Shown here piece by piece: positions 48,913-62,987 of a stretch of 64,000 nucleotides of DNA (position 1 is the stretch's first letter; the number at the start of each line of letters is the position of its first letter). This DNA is from Chamaea fasciata (lineage: Eukaryota; Chordata; Aves; Passeriformes; Sylviidae), in contig JARCOQ010000002.1 of the NCBI GenBank assembly GCA_029207755.1, positions 56,323,172 to 56,387,171 of the forward strand. The letters are read 5' to 3'. The position numbers and the translations under genes are program-made. The notes under the pieces were generated by a model that made no database searches, was not told the DNA's origin, and worked only from the letters and a program-made list of their open reading frames with translations.

Positions 48913-51900
48913 ATGGAAACTTACGGAGAAGATCTGGATGGAGATCAGGGAGTTGTCTGCACTGTTCCTTGTGCTTCAAGGCCAGCTGAATCTGAACCAC
49001 TCCTGAGAGATATTTGTCCTCCTTGTTCTTAAAATGTACTCGTGATAAAGATTTCAGAACTTCTCTGCACACTTTCCTCCAGTAATTAAGGATTCTTTTG
49101 TGACAAAAGCTTGTTGGAATGCTTCATTTAAGTTTTTTTTTTGGCATACTTTTAGTTGCCAGGGGTTTATTTTATTTAGCATAACCATAATGCAGTGAAT
49201 TTTTTTTCTTCATGGTGCTTCCGTCTTGCATATTGGAAGCCAGTTATTTCTTTTCTAGACTCAATTCAAATATCTTACAATAATTTTTCTTTTTTTTTTT
49301 AATCTTAGGTTCTCTCATACTTTTTGGTGCTGGCCTGAGCTGTTGTGCTCAAAAGCAGACACACTGTGTCTCTCCAGCTGGAGTCTGAGCTATGGATAAC
49401 TGCTCTGACTGTGTATTTTTCTGAGTAGTACATCCAGCTAGGAATAGTTTCACTTATTCCATGTTCGTGTCACAGGGAGAAACTTAGTCTTCAGAATCCC
49501 CTTCAGGGTTTCTTCCAGAAAGCTGTTAGGTTTTACATGTTTCCTTTTTATTATCTTTTAATTTCTTTCACATGGAGAAATATGATTTATCTGTGTAGAA
49601 CTAACACCTTTCTGTGAAGTAATCAACTCAGAAGAGTTGATAAATGAATTTATGGTCTCATCCAAGAAGTAACTAAGCCCCTTTCTAAGCCCCTGCAGAA
49701 CTTGCAACTTGTTTCCTTAAAACCGCAAGACCAAAAATTTTTTGGAATGAAAAGTGTTCCCATGAAAACTTTATGAGGAGAAATAGTATTCCAGTGAAAA
49801 CTGTCTGTGATGTAACCACGTTATGAGACTGAAAATTCTTTGGGTTCTGTGCATCAGCATAAAATGGGAAGAGCAGCAATGTTTTATTTGCTGAATGGCA
49901 GCAGCTGAAAGCAGACCACATAGGAGTGCCTCCCTCTCTACCTTGGACATGCTGCCATCTTCACCCTGTCCTGGCCAACTCACTCTCTTTCCTCATTGTC
50001 CCCCAGCCTAAACAAGTTGTGAAGTAAGTCTCATTTACTCATTAGTTTCATTTAAAAAGTGAAATAAAAATTCCCTTTTTGAAATGTACTTATGTTTTTA
50101 GACAAAGACCTCCTTCCTCGTCCCTTCTCCCTTAGCTGTATTTTATGGCTTCTGCTCCCTGTGTTGGATGTACTGCAGACTGCCATGGACAGCCACAGGT
50201 ATTCAGATGGGAGGGACATCTTGTTCCTGTCATTAAGTTTTAGGTCTCCTGAAACAAGGAGCCGTTTTCAGACTCTGAGCATGCCTTGTAGTGAAGATTC
50301 AGAGTATGCAAAGGTGTTTTTTTATTCTGCTGAAATTATGTATATTGATATTTTCTAAGTGCCTGTTGGTTATTATGTGATAGACCAGAGTCATACAGAG
50401 GCAGACAGGAGCTCTGCTGTATTTTGTACCACATCTGGAATAGGTATTCTTGGGAATTAGTTACCCTTACTGTCTGAACAGTGGGAAGAGTTACATCTCT
50501 CCTTCATTTATGGGATTTCTTCTGTAGGTGGGACACAAGGACTTGCAAGCAGATACTGTCTGGTATCTCCAACGAATCTTATGGCTTCAGTGAGTGTGCC
50601 AAAAATTCAAGTATGAGTGAACTGGAATATTTCTGAGGCTAGCATAGCCATTTCAGTCTTGGATTTATCAAAAGCTGATTTGTGGATCAAACAAGAGCAG
50701 CTGCTGTGTTTGCTTCAAAATCTATCTAAAACATTTTCTACTTTTCATATTTTGGGATTTCTCTATTCAGCTTCAGCTGCTCACTTTATAGAATGTTTGT
50801 GCAGATTCTGCTAGGTGCTGTTCTACTTATCACTTACTACGAATCAATAGAATGCAATTTCTTTTGCTGTCTGTCCTTGGTACACGGGAATAGAAAATTG
50901 TAGCACCTACTACTCTCCTGCATGTGCCAGATGGTGTCTTAGAGAATACATTGCAGAGGCTTGCTATGCACCATCCTGCAAATTAAGAATATAGGGCCTA
51001 CTATTTAACTGCTACAAATCAGCAGAGTGCCACTAAACAGATTGTGCAATCCCAGTTTGCATTAGATGCTACCTGACTCATCAGGTAATTAATAAAAATT
51101 GCTGTAATATGCTTACTGATGCTTTCCTCAGTGAATTTGCCCTGTCTCCTAAATGTCATAGAAAACTATTAAATGGTATTTGTGGTAAAGTTGATATACA
51201 GCTCTTGAATTGAGAAGATTTTTTTTTCAAGTCATGTTAGAGAAAACCTAAAAGTCTTGCAATGCAGAGAACGCAGTACAAGAAGTCTAAAATTATATAA
51301 ATGGTATACAAGGTACTGTGTATGTGCATCTGAGGTTGCTTTTGAAAAGCACACTGTGCTTTGGAAACTCTGCAGCACAGACTGCCTGTACAAGAAAATG
51401 TTACATTCTTCTAATATTAAAAAGACAACTGGGAAGGTGAAGTGGGTTTAGTATCTGAACAATGTACAGATATTACCTGTTAGAACTGAAGGAACTGGCA
51501 AGTGGAAGCTGCTCTCTTGACAGTTCACCTTAGGGAATCCTAGCTTGGAATTGTTGGCGTCATTTGTAACAGGCTTCCTTTGAGTGAGTTTGCAGATGTG
51601 CTAGTTTGTGATTGAAAACATGTATTATAATTGATCTAGATGCGATCTGTTTGTGAGGAGAATGATGTGAATGGGGAAGCAAGAAAACCTTTTTATACAA
51701 AATGTATCAATAAGGAATTCTCTTTTGTGACCTTTTCTCAAAATAAGCAGGAAATTCTCAGACAGTAAATTGTATTTTTATATTGCTATTTCAAAGTAAA
51801 CTTGAACTATTCAAGCACAATAATGATAACATAAGTGCCCTTAAATTCCTTAAGGTTTTCAAGGGGATCATGTTCTAAGATATTATGTTTTTTTGAATGC

Positions 51901-54204
51901 TGTACACTTGTGTTCTCTTTTACATGACAGTTTTTCTTGCAGATGCATGATGAACATTCTAAAGTGCTGTTGCTATTTATGGTACTGTTTTGAAGTGTGC
52001 TCCAAGTTTTTTCTTGAGACCATCCTAAAAATGAAAAGGATAGCTACACATATTAATGAGAATTATGCCAGGGGCATTTGTAGTCAGGCTGTAGTCAGGT
52101 CAAAATTCATTCAGTGCATGAATTTTGACATGAAGGAGTTCCAAGCCTATTTTTCCACTGCAAGCAAAGTACTTTTCTTCTGTTGAGAACAGCTATTGTA
52201 GAAGTACACTAGAGGCTTCATCCAGGTAGAAGTAATAATGAATGTGAGATCTGTCCTAAAATTTTAATCTTACCTTTAAGATAATGCTTTTTCTTTGTGT
52301 GATGCTTTTCAAATTTCCATACCTGTCCAGTAGCTAAGTTTGGACACAGCAGTTACTCTGGTCTGATGTATTACCCTTTATTTCCCAAAGAATATATCTG
52401 GTAGGAACTTCCCTAATTTCCTTGAAAATCTTGTAGAAAGGAACAAGTGAGGACTTGATTTGCACTTGGCCAACTGTGTGTGGCATGATGTGTATTGCTT
52501 TTGGAATACAGTATTTCAGCAAGGAAGAAGAAAACATTTTACATTCATATGATCTCACCACACCATACATGAAAGCTAATCCTGGACACACTAATGTTCA
52601 TACAGTTGTTCAGAAAGCAAAACTAGACAATGAGGCAAACCTGAAATGTTTGTTTCCAATTAATCTGATAATCCTAATGCATAGATTGCTCACCTGCATG
52701 TGCATACTATTTCTGTTCGCATTGGTAGTAAGGATATTATAAATTTCTCTGGAAGCAGGTGATTTCAAATGGATTCCCTGAGTGCAAGACCAAAGACCAA
52801 AACCTTCAGTTAGTTTTTGTTAAAATTTTCTTTAATCTCCCTTATGCTTGAAAAATCTTCCTTGATTCTCACACAGTCATTTAATGCTGTTTCTATGGTC
52901 TTACAAAAATGGGTTTTAATTCTGGTTTGCAAAGATTCAGCAGTGAACCGAACCCCTTAAGAGCTGAGTGGCAGTATTGCCTGCTGTCTTAACTCTAACC
53001 TGTATATACTGGTTCCCCTGTATCAGATAGAACACCAGGGCTTGTTTTTGTAAATGTTGGCTTCTAATTGTACCCAGTAATCACACTGAAAAAAGGTAAA
53101 TAGCCAAGTATTAGTCTGGAGATTCCATGGCCTCTTGCTCCTTTCTTACTTCACTTCAGCATCCTAGTCCTTGCCCTTCAGCCTCCAGCTTCAAACCTCA
53201 TCATTGGTCTTGTCAGGCAGTTCTGAAAGCGACCACACACATACATGCATCCATAAATCTCCCTCCTGACTTGCTTATGTTCACCTTCTCCTCCTGTACT
53301 AGTGTTTTTTTGCTTGTGGCTGAGAATGAGCCAGGCTTTGCTGGCGGGGAAGGTGAAGGGCTTTTCTGGGGATAGGGCAATGTATGGCTCCTTCAGTGTG
53401 CTGTTTCTGCATGATGCTTTCCAGTGCTGCCAATATTTGTATGCATGTGGTAAAAGTTTTAGTTTAATTATCATCAGGTTATTGCTTTTTAAATTAATAC
53501 ATATGATGTTTCTTAATAGAAGTAAATAGATCTGCTTTGATTTGTTTTCTTATTGTGATTTTGGAAGCTGTATGGTATAAATTTAGTGATAGGGCAAAGA
53601 TTGGATTTTCTTAAGAATTTGATTCCATGATTTATAAACAAGAATGCAGTTTTCTTTTAAAAAAGTACCAAATTCATTTTGTCCCTGAGCACTAATCTTA
53701 GTCTGGTGCAATCAGAGCTTTTGGGGTTTATTTGAGCTTCACGATTCACAGAAGCATTGAGATATAGGCTGGATAAATATTTTGCAAATTATATTTTGTA
53801 AATATATTGTGTAAATATAGAATGTGTTTATGTTATATTATCTGATGCTGGGGAGTCCACTCAACACTGAGTAATAAAAAACAGTCTTTATGTTGATCAG
53901 TTTAATGTGAAATACAAATCCACTACTTTTTTTTCTGGTTTATGTTGGTTGTTGTTTTTTGAAAGGATGAAGTTGGGCAGAGAAAAAAAGCAATCGGTAA
54001 GATACATGTGTAAACTTTTATGTGTAAGTTAAGTGGTCTAATATAAACTCTGTGTGGAATTGTCTGGTTTTCAGCTGTCCAGATTAGGGCAGTACAGCTT
54101 TCTGTATTTTCATTTTGGAGATAAGCTCAAAGAAATTGTTGAATGGCCAGATATCTAACACTTTTCAAAATTCAATAACGTGTTCTTATCTTTGTGTTTT
54201 GAAG
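48913..54204 (+). other. VWA8 intron 2, 3' part
   Basis: No additional exon or clear repeat was recognised in about 5.3 kb. Several ORFs of 65-98 codons occur on both strands without family resemblance. The intron ends with 'ttatctttgtgttttgaag'. Confidence 0.5.
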
Positions 54205-54335
54205 TGACAGAGTCTCTGGCCCAGTCTGTCGTCCACCATTTAAGATGGATAATGCAGAAAGATCTCCTTGGCCAAGATGTCTTTCTCATTGGGCCTCCTG
54301 GGCCTCTCCGGCGATCTATTGCCATGCAGTATCTG
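54205..54335 (+). CDS. VWA8: VWA8 exon 3: start of the first AAA+ module with degenerate P-loop
   Basis: This 131-base exon completes a codon begun in exon 2 (A|TG, Met75) and encodes 43 more residues, from TESLAQSVV through LRWIMQKDLLGQDVFLIG to RRSIAMQYL. It corresponds closely to mammalian VWA8. In MoxR-type AAA+ proteins the segment after VFLIG is the Walker A loop, normally GxxxxGK(S/T). Here residues 104-112 read GPPGPLRRS, so the catalytic lysine position carries Arg. As far as I recall, the mammalian protein has the same change, and a canonical P-loop exists in its second module. The acceptor follows TTTTGAAG; the donor is CTG|GTGTGT, phase 0. Confidence 0.96.
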
Positions 54336-56431
54336 GTGTGTATGTTTGTTTAAATGTGTGTGAGACACCGTTATTAATGTCAGTCATTCTTATACTAGGC
54401 AAATGGCGAAAGGTAGTCCTAGAAAATCTTACAGCAAGCTGCTTAGGAAGTAAATAAGTTTTTTCATAAATGTGCTTTCCAAAGCTCAGTTTTTGTTATA
54501 GACAAATAGAAAGTACAGACGTTTTAATGCATGTTTTTCTGCTTAAACTCCAGGGGAAAAAGAAGAGTTGGAAAACTGTGTTACCATATGCTACCACAAA
54601 TGGAGAAACAGTTTGTTCTCAGCATTATGTATGTTTAGAAGATTAAGATATCTGCCTAGTGCTACAGACAACAAATCGTTTTTGCTTCATTACATAAAAA
54701 AAGAAATGAAGGAAAGGATTTGGGAGAGAAGTGTTCTGAGTAACATTTGGGAACAGTTATTCTGAGTGATTAGAAAGAGTGGATGGATGTATGATCCTCT
54801 CTTGGAATGTGGGAAGGACGTGCCTACAGCCATCTGCATGAATCATGGCAGCATTCTGTACAAAATTTCACGTTTAAAAAGTCAGTGCCCTTAAATGATC
54901 AGGAGGAGGGGGATGTCTGCCCCAAAAACTGATGTGGGCAGGACTTGGTGTGCCATGAGCTGTATCTGGAATCTGGTTGAGCAGAAGAATCACAAATGGA
55001 GGCGTAGAAGCAGTTGTTAAAAAGATCAGACATTCCTTTAAAAATCAAAAGATGCTAATTCAAAGACTAGGTCTCTGAGGTAAAGCATAGAAGAGAAAGC
55101 TTCAAGATTTTGAACTTTGTACAGGAGAGAAAAGATTTTTTAAATTCGGCGAATCAGATGTGCTATTTCAGAGTTTGATCCATTCCTCAAAATAAATCAT
55201 AAGAGTTTGGTATAATCTAAAAAGGGGACTTGGAAAAACACCTGATATCCAGGCATAGGATATGTTCCTCGTTATTTATGCCACAGACTGTATGCACTTG
55301 AGATCTATTGGAAAGGCTGCAGCTTATTCATTCAATGCCATGCCAAAAAATTATATGAAGGCCGGTCTTTCCATGTGAGCTGATACGTGTTGTGGTGCCT
55401 TTAATGAAAATATATAGTAACCTGGAAAACTTGTATTTGCTGTTGCCTAAAGCTACTGTGCATTCCTACACAGGCCTAATTGTTGAAAAACACTCCTTCT
55501 CCCCCCTTTAATTAAAAGAAAGTGCAACTATATCTACCTGCAACATAAAGGAATTTGTGGCTTTGTAACCCAATAGACACTGCAAAAGCAGAAAGGAAAT
55601 AGTTTAAATTGGGTTTTGTATTTTGTATTTTTTTTCATACAACTGTAGTTGAAAGCTGCCTGTTGAGAGGTCTTTTAAATCAATGATATCCTTAATTGAG
55701 GAGTAAGGGCTAAGAGCACTTCATTATGAATCTGTTTCTAAGCATGATAACCCAGATATGGAAGTAGCAGAAATATCTGTTATAAATACATGGGGGAATT
55801 GTTTTTATTCCTTTAAGATAGCATACTCTTAAGTATATCTCATATTGAATCAAAATAAGGAAAACAATAACAGGATTCTCCTGTTTTAAGTAGTCTGTAG
55901 TTTTACAGATGCAGAGTGCATCTCATGACAGCCAAGGAGGAGAGGTTAAGAATAATGCAGTTCATTAGTGTACTGGCAGAGCATGTGCAGGTAATAATCA
56001 CAGCTGCATCACAGTGTAAATGTTAGTGAACTGTGAGAGTTGAACGTTTCAATCTTCTACAGAAAACCTCTGATTTTTATTTGTGATTTGTAGATGCTCG
56101 CTCTTTTTTAGAGTCTGAAACCAGAAGATTAACCTACAGGATGTTGCAGATGTTCAATGGAAAGAGTATAGAGCTGGTTATTATGTTTTTAGAATAGATC
56201 TGGGGAAAATAAAAGTTTATCGAGCAGAAATTTAAACCATTTTGTTTGAGGCAGAACACACTGTTAACATTTTAAAAGTAAGAGAGATTAGATTTTGTTC
56301 AGAGTTATTTCAGATCATTGTGCTGCTGCCTAGAGCTTTTTTGTACACTTACACCATTAGGCATGTTCTTAAAGTTCAGTCACTCAGGTTATAGTGTTAT
56401 TTTTGCAATAACCTTAGGCTGTTGTCCACAG
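54336..56431 (+). other. VWA8 intron 3
   Basis: A 2,096-base intron, GT...AG (GTGTGTATG ... TTGTCCACAG). No repeat family or embedded RNA gene was recognised. Confidence 0.85.
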
Positions 56432-56542
56432 GAGCTGACAAAGAGGGAGGTCGAATATATCGCACTGTCGAGGGACACCACAGAGACTGACCTCAAACAG
56501 CGACGAGAGATCCGAGATGGCAGCGCTTTTTATCTTGACCAG
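56432..56542 (+). CDS. VWA8: VWA8 exon 4
   Basis: A 111-base, phase 0-0 exon encoding 37 residues, from ELTKREVEYIALSRDTTETD through LKQRREI to FYLDQ (residues 119-155). The 'RDTTETDLKQRREI' stretch is the segment following the P-loop helix in MoxR-like AAA+ proteins and agrees almost residue for residue with mammalian VWA8. The acceptor follows GTTGTCCACAG. The donor is CAG|GCAAGT: a GC dinucleotide in an otherwise consensus 5' splice site. Reading on past it gives ASCSC and a stop, so the exon must end here. The next exon, expected to begin with a CAVRAA-like segment, was not found before 64000. Confidence 0.95.
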
Positions 56543-59500
56543 GCAAGTTGCAGTTGCTAGTCATTAATCACAAGTAGTTGGAAGGAAGTCATGATTTAAA
56601 TTATGAAAAATCAGTACGTGGATTGACATGTTTCTAATCCAAGTAGAAAGTCTCTTGCACAATGATCTCATTATTATCATAAATGTTATCTTTTTCCAAA
56701 TCTAAGATTACTCTGTCTCTTAAGAGTAGTACGGGGTTGATTTAGACAGACCATTTTTGGTAAGAGGAAGATCCATTCTGTGCAAGTTAGATAAGCACTA
56801 CCCTTGCTGTGTCTCCTCCTCAACACTTGCAGCACATTAGATGTATTCCTGAAATGAATCTTTTGATCCAGTTTTAATTGTAAAAGCATCTAGGTCATGT
56901 GTTTTATGACTGTTCTGTGTTGTGAAACCCAAGCACAGTAAAGGGAGACATTTGGGAGATTTGATTTGAAACCACATTGCTGATCTGGAATAAAAATAGT
57001 GATTTAAACACTCCTGCCATCCATATTGCCCCAGAGCAGTAGCTGATTTACCAGAGCCATACAGTGATTTGGGTTAGGTAAGATTTCTCTTCATAAGTTA
57101 TCAGTGGCATGTTTCCTTTCTGATTCTGCAGGTAAAATACACACTTGATGAGAAATGTCTGTTTTCCTAGATACCTAACATTTTTATGGAAGTTAAGTTT
57201 CTGATTATATAGGGTGAGTGAGTTCCTGTGATGTAGTATGAACACAAAGGAGTTATCTAAAAGAGTTTTTCGTTGGTGATTCTATAGAGGTCAATGGTAT
57301 CACTATCAAATGGGTGTTTGGTGAGAGAAAGCTGGAAAGCTTTGTTCTCTCTTTTAAATAGACATTTTTCCTTTCTTTTTCTTTTTTTTCTGTAATTTCC
57401 AATTATCTCTTTTTCAGCCTCCAAACTTTCAAGAAACCTTTAAATAGATTTTCTTGAAACCACAATAAATGGCTTTGAGCAGTGGAAGATCCTCAGAAGG
57501 AAGAATTAACAGTTAAACTAAATATATTTTATTTTAGTTACTTCTAGGATTTCGAATTATTTCATGCTTACCTGGAAATGTGAGGATTGCACGACAGGAT
57601 TATTGAAGCACTGTACTGTATATTAGGGCTGTCAATGGCTTCTCATTTACCAGAGGATAAGAGCATTTGTGTAGGCTGTGGGATTAACTCATGGACTAAT
57701 GTCAGCTGTCTGCTGTTAAGGACAGCCTTATGCTCACACTTGCTACAGGGTAGTCAAGGTAATTGCCTCATGGTGTAAGAGCATTAATTAACTAACATTT
57801 GTAAGAGCCACTGTATTGAGGACTGTAAGAAGCTCACGAAGATGTGAGATGGTCTGTTACCTCTGTATTTGTGTGTAGACTTTGATCCCGGTGTAAGGAT
57901 GAGACAGCTTCACTTTGTACAGTCTATTTTGAGTCATCTCACTCCAGCATCAATGCTCTGGGAAGATTTGCTTCTTAAGATCAAGGTCTAAGATGACCAC
58001 CTTCCTCAGTGAGTTAGAAATTTTCCAACTATTTCTAAAATAGTTGAAAGGTTTTTGCCAGAATCCAGCACAACAGTACTTCAGACCAAGACTTCTCTTT
58101 AGCAAGATACCAAAGTACTAAAATCAGTTGGAGTTGTTGTGTCTTTCCTGAGCTCATATTTTACTCATCATGTTTATAACCAATGTATGTTTAAGAAAAG
58201 AAATCCGTGGTATTTAGATGAACAATTCTAAAATAATGGAAACATGAGTCTCATAGATAGTGATGTTCCAGTTGAAGTTTTCTCATCCTGCATTTTAGTT
58301 AAAGATGCATAAAATATGGTACATAGTTATGTTTAGAACCACCATTTCATTCTATTATTGAGCTATAAAGTTTCACAGATAACACTGGTGCCTGAATTTC
58401 AATGATTTCATTTAATGATTTGGGATTTGCAGATGCTGTACTAATTCAGAGCGTTATGGAAACCAGACACTACTCTTTAAGCTACTAACCATTAACTGAG
58501 AAAGGTATCAGGAAGCCTTAGCAATATATTCCTTAAAGAGCTTGGGTTGCTCCAGTTGGCATAGCTGATACAAAGAGAAGGTGAGTTCATGTGAGGGACT
58601 GAAGATAGTAGACTCTGCTTTTCAGATTTTTGTACCATTTCCTTTCCTATGGAATCTCATGCTTGCTCTTCATGTCACCCAAGAGAAGACAGCAGAGCTC
58701 GAAAGTCTGGTTTCCAGAACATCCTGTGTCTGAATTCTATGGGTTCAATAAAACTTAGCTTTTGTTTAAGATACTTGAGGCTCTTTGTAAGCGAGTCAAA
58801 ATATACTAATATAGTTATTTTACACTTTGAATAATAATATACTGTAACAAAACCTGGCATCTTGTGACCAAAAAGAACGTCAATTTAGTGGATCATCAGG
58901 TTTGCAGACATGGAAAGGTTTACAAAGTTGTATCTGAGTGACTGTTAAGATGTTGTAGTTGTTTATAGCTCCACATTTAATAATGACAGGTTAAATGCTG
59001 TAAATTATTATCTCAGAGGTTTCAAAACATCTGCTATATTTTAATATGAAGTTACAGAATATGTTTGCAGTTACTCATTTAAAATATATTTGAGAGGCGG
59101 TGATTTGGAAGCAGTTGTTGAAATTCCATATAGAAATATATATTGAAGGGCCAGCATATCAAATATTCTTGAATATCAGCGTTTCTTAGTAGTAGAGTGA
59201 ATCAAATGGGAGAGTTTGAGTTAGGTAGTTAGAAGAGATATTTGATGAAGGTGGGAAAAAAGGAGTTTATTTACCTCAGAAATAGGTCATTAAAATAAAG
59301 GTAAATGTTGAATTGTCAAAGTCACTGCCAATTAAAAAAATGTAAAATAAAGAACTTATGATGAGGTAATGGTGAATTATTTGTTTTAATTTATGTACTG
59401 ACAGCAGAAAATTCTGCTTTCTTGTCTTTACTTTGGGCCATTAATTTTTGGCTTTCAGATGTTCATTCGCTGTTAAAAGCCTCAAAAATGTCATTATTGC

Positions 59501-62500
59501 TGTTACTGAGCTGATTAAGTAACCTCTTGGTTTTATTCTCTAATTTATTGCATAGGTTAATTATATTCTATATCAAGTCATTATTTAGAATTACTTCATA
59601 TTGCATAAATATTCAAATGGCACCATCAGATTTTACTTTTATTGATAGAAGAGCTTGTTTTGCAAGGTGGTTTTCTGCTTCTATAACTCTGACAGTTAAT
59701 CTGTCAACTTAATTGAACCAGTAAGAAGATTCTAACAGCCTATTATATTTCCAAAAATTAGGGAATTGGATTTGCTTTTTTTTTTTTCTTTGTATTTTTT
59801 CTCCCCATTTCTGATGTAGTTTTATTTTTTATTTTGTGTGTACAGCTACGTAAATCACATCCCTGGTTTGAACTCTTATTACTACAGTCTCTTACCTTAA
59901 TAATTCTTACATCCAAGGAAATTCTACATAATTTTAATGTAGCAGGTGAATCTGGGAGAGCAGCTAAGCCACTTTGTTTGTTTTTGAGAGGTGAATTGCT
60001 CTAGGATTGTGTTGTAAACCACATTGCCCAGAATGCCCATTTTTGTTTACCCTTTATCTTCCAGCATTTACATTAAATGAAAGAAGCTTCCCAAACACAA
60101 ACCATGTAATAAAGTGTATACAGTCTTTTCTGTTCAAGACAATCAAATTGACTGAGGCTGGAGTAAGTAGAAAGATGTCATATGGTTATGTGCTGAAAAA
60201 TTGAAAATATAGCGTTGAATTTTTGAAGATTTGCTGATTAAGCTGCATCCACTGAGTGGATATATATGTATATCACTGTCATTTATCTGTACAAAATTAG
60301 ACTCTGTTTTGCAGTGTCTTTGAACTATGTGAACATACTTATTTAATACAATACTTTTACATGTCCAACTGCATCAGCATCATAAGTTATACAGTGGTAA
60401 AATGTAAAAGTGATTATCAAGATATCAGAAGAATAATCTTCTGGCATGGCTGAAACACTTTATGTAGTAAACCAATAAACACCCAGAGTGACAGAAATGA
60501 CAGCTTAAACTGTCCTGTCTGTAAAATGAACATAACATGAAATCCCCCGGATAGCACTACCCAGGCTTGAGTTTGGCTTCTTTTAATCAAAGCAGATTAA
60601 AAGAGATATATAAAATAAGACGTGAGATTAATTGAATGAAATTATGATCATATTGAAGAGTGAGATTATAATATTTGAGAGTGTGTGCATATACACCTAT
60701 GTATGTATGTTTGTGTATACAGGTAAAAAGCTTTCTATATCTTCCTAAAGAGATGTGTAAGAACGATTCAGCTTTTAACAAAAATTAACCACTGAGTGGA
60801 AATTGTGTGATTCTGTGATTTACTAACTTACTGCCTTGGAGGTGATAGTGGGTTTTTGATGTGCTGATAAGTTAGCCACAGCCACATTTTCACAAAGTAT
60901 AACTTCTTGGACTGACTAACACTGCAGTATCTATGTATCTAGAACAAGAGGCGAGATGGTGAAGTCTGTAGAAAGAAGAGACAAGCAATGCACTCCGAAA
61001 GTGTGAATGTTCTTATTCGTTTTCTTATTTTCTCCTACATTGGCAATAAAGAGGGAAATATTAGGTAAAAATCAACAGTATTTGGAAGAAATTCATATTT
61101 ATTGATGTTGACATAATGTATCTTTAATCTAAAATAAAAATGCGTGTTAAGAACTCCTATATGGTAGCCTCTTAACTTGTAAAAGTGATTTTGGTTTAAT
61201 AATTTGCAATACTTCATTCATGTTTCCTAAAGTGTCAGCATGTAACTGGATTTGTTAGGCTAGCAGCTCAGACTCTGGTATCTTGTTTTGATGTACAGGG
61301 CATATAGATGATTGTCTGTCCTATAATGTAAGAAATATTAGACTCATGTATTTATAATTCCCTATAAAAAGTGTGAGATTCTTTTTTCTCACGTTTGTAT
61401 CTGTTACATGTGTATTCCACTTCCTTTTCAGCTGTTATTTCCTACTATGGGGAAAGGAGCAATCCTTCGTAACATGTGGGATCATAATATCCACAGGCAA
61501 TATGGACTTAATGGATGGTGCTCTGAGTCAAAGTGATTTAAGAGTGATCACTAACTTCATAATTTTTAGTTATCTGTCAAGTATTTATTTTTCTTTTTAT
61601 TTTGCTACTCATCAGGAAGAAAAATTTAAGTTACCCTTCCCCCTTATTCCTGAACAGAAGATAAACCTTGCCTAGGTTTATTTCTTTGTAGGTGTTTTTA
61701 CTAATAAATATGTTAAGAATCTCAGTTTGCTTTCTGCTGGGCCTAGTTTCTGGCCACCAGGCAAAATGTTTCATGTATCTGATGTAACTGTGCTCTCATA
61801 CTAAGATACTTGGTGTAAAGCAGCTACATAGCTGGACCCTGCCAAGGCAGCAACATAATTTCTTGTAAATACAGTTTGCGGGCACTGTTGCAAAAACACC
61901 TGACTGTCATGTTAGGGCAAGGGGTGATGGAGGTAAAAACAGATCACTTGATGTGTTCCAAATATGGAAAATAAAACTGTGGAGGAAGGTGAAATCAGTG
62001 ACTGGTGAAGCAAAAATCAATGACTGAATTGAAGGACTGTTCCAGTTCTTGTCAAATTTGCATATTGATGCTCTCATCATCTCAGTTCACTTCCTAGGTT
62101 AAACTTTTCTAGCCAAGTTTTCTGATTTGAAACTCTAATAAATTCGGGAGTTTATTTCTTTAGTTTCTTTTCATTCTATGCCATAGTGTAGCATCATGGA
62201 ATAGATACTCACCAGTTCAGGCCATTCATCCTCACTGAAACACTAACTACTGCAGACAGTTGGATTCCCTTTCTGGATACTAGCTAGCCTGGCTGACACT
62301 GCTCTGGTATACTGCAGTTTCTCTGTCTTTTGTGGGTTTTTAAATTAAAAAAGGAGTGGATAACAGTTTCTGCTCTCTAATTTTGCTGAACTCACAGGAG
62401 GAAAAATAGCTATAAAACCTACCCAGAAAACACTTGATTAACTCAGTGGGGAGGTTGGCTCAATAGTGAACATGTAGCCCCCTGCTCCATTACAGAGGGA

Positions 62501-62987
62501 GAAAATGGTTGAATTAGTTCTTAAGTTACCTTTTTAATTTGGCTAATCATATTTGTTACTATTACATTGTTTTTCATAAAATATGAACATCACATTTGGA
62601 ATATGTGTAACTCAGTATATTTGTGACCTAAGTTGAAAAATGCAACCTGTAGCTTATGATCATCTACAAAGTAAAAAATTTCGTAACAAAAGATAGAGTA
62701 CTTTGATGAATGGTAGGCCTGTTCGTCATCTCATCTTGGAATGGCCTTTTACATTCATAACTTTTTTATTAAATACATCTTGTTTTAAACAACTAGCATA
62801 AGATTTTTAAAATATTTAAGGAAAATGGTAACATGAAGTTTTCATTAAAAGGTGACATTTTAGCTTTTAAAGTGGCTGAATGGGGCTTTAGTAGGACTTT
62901 ATTTTACAATGCAGTTCTTGCTGATACTTTTATTTTGGAGAAAGCCTGTTCTTATATTCAGTCATTTATCAGCAGTCCTTGTCCACT
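56543..62987 (+). other. VWA8 intron 4 (5' part, continues beyond window)
   Basis: Begins with GCAAGT. At least 7.4 kb of intron lie in the window. AT-rich throughout, with many short chance ORFs; no exon 5 and no antisense gene were recognised. Confidence 0.75.

Noticed and set aside
52455..52742. 95-codon ORF with a hydrophobic C-terminal segment
   Set aside because: No recognisable family, no promoter or splice context, and hydrophobic stretches arise readily from AT-rich intronic DNA.
54245..54457. 70-codon ORF starting MDNAERSPW
   Set aside because: It is the wrong frame of VWA8 exon 3 running into intron 3.
60800..60825. 'gtgtgattctgtgattt' resembling a CR1 tail
   Set aside because: No CR1 body precedes it on the + strand or follows it on the minus strand.
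61373..61675. 100-codon ORF with Phe-rich start; considered as VWA8 exon 5
   Set aside because: The translation does not resemble the expected continuation after FYLDQ and no matching acceptor-frame combination was seen.
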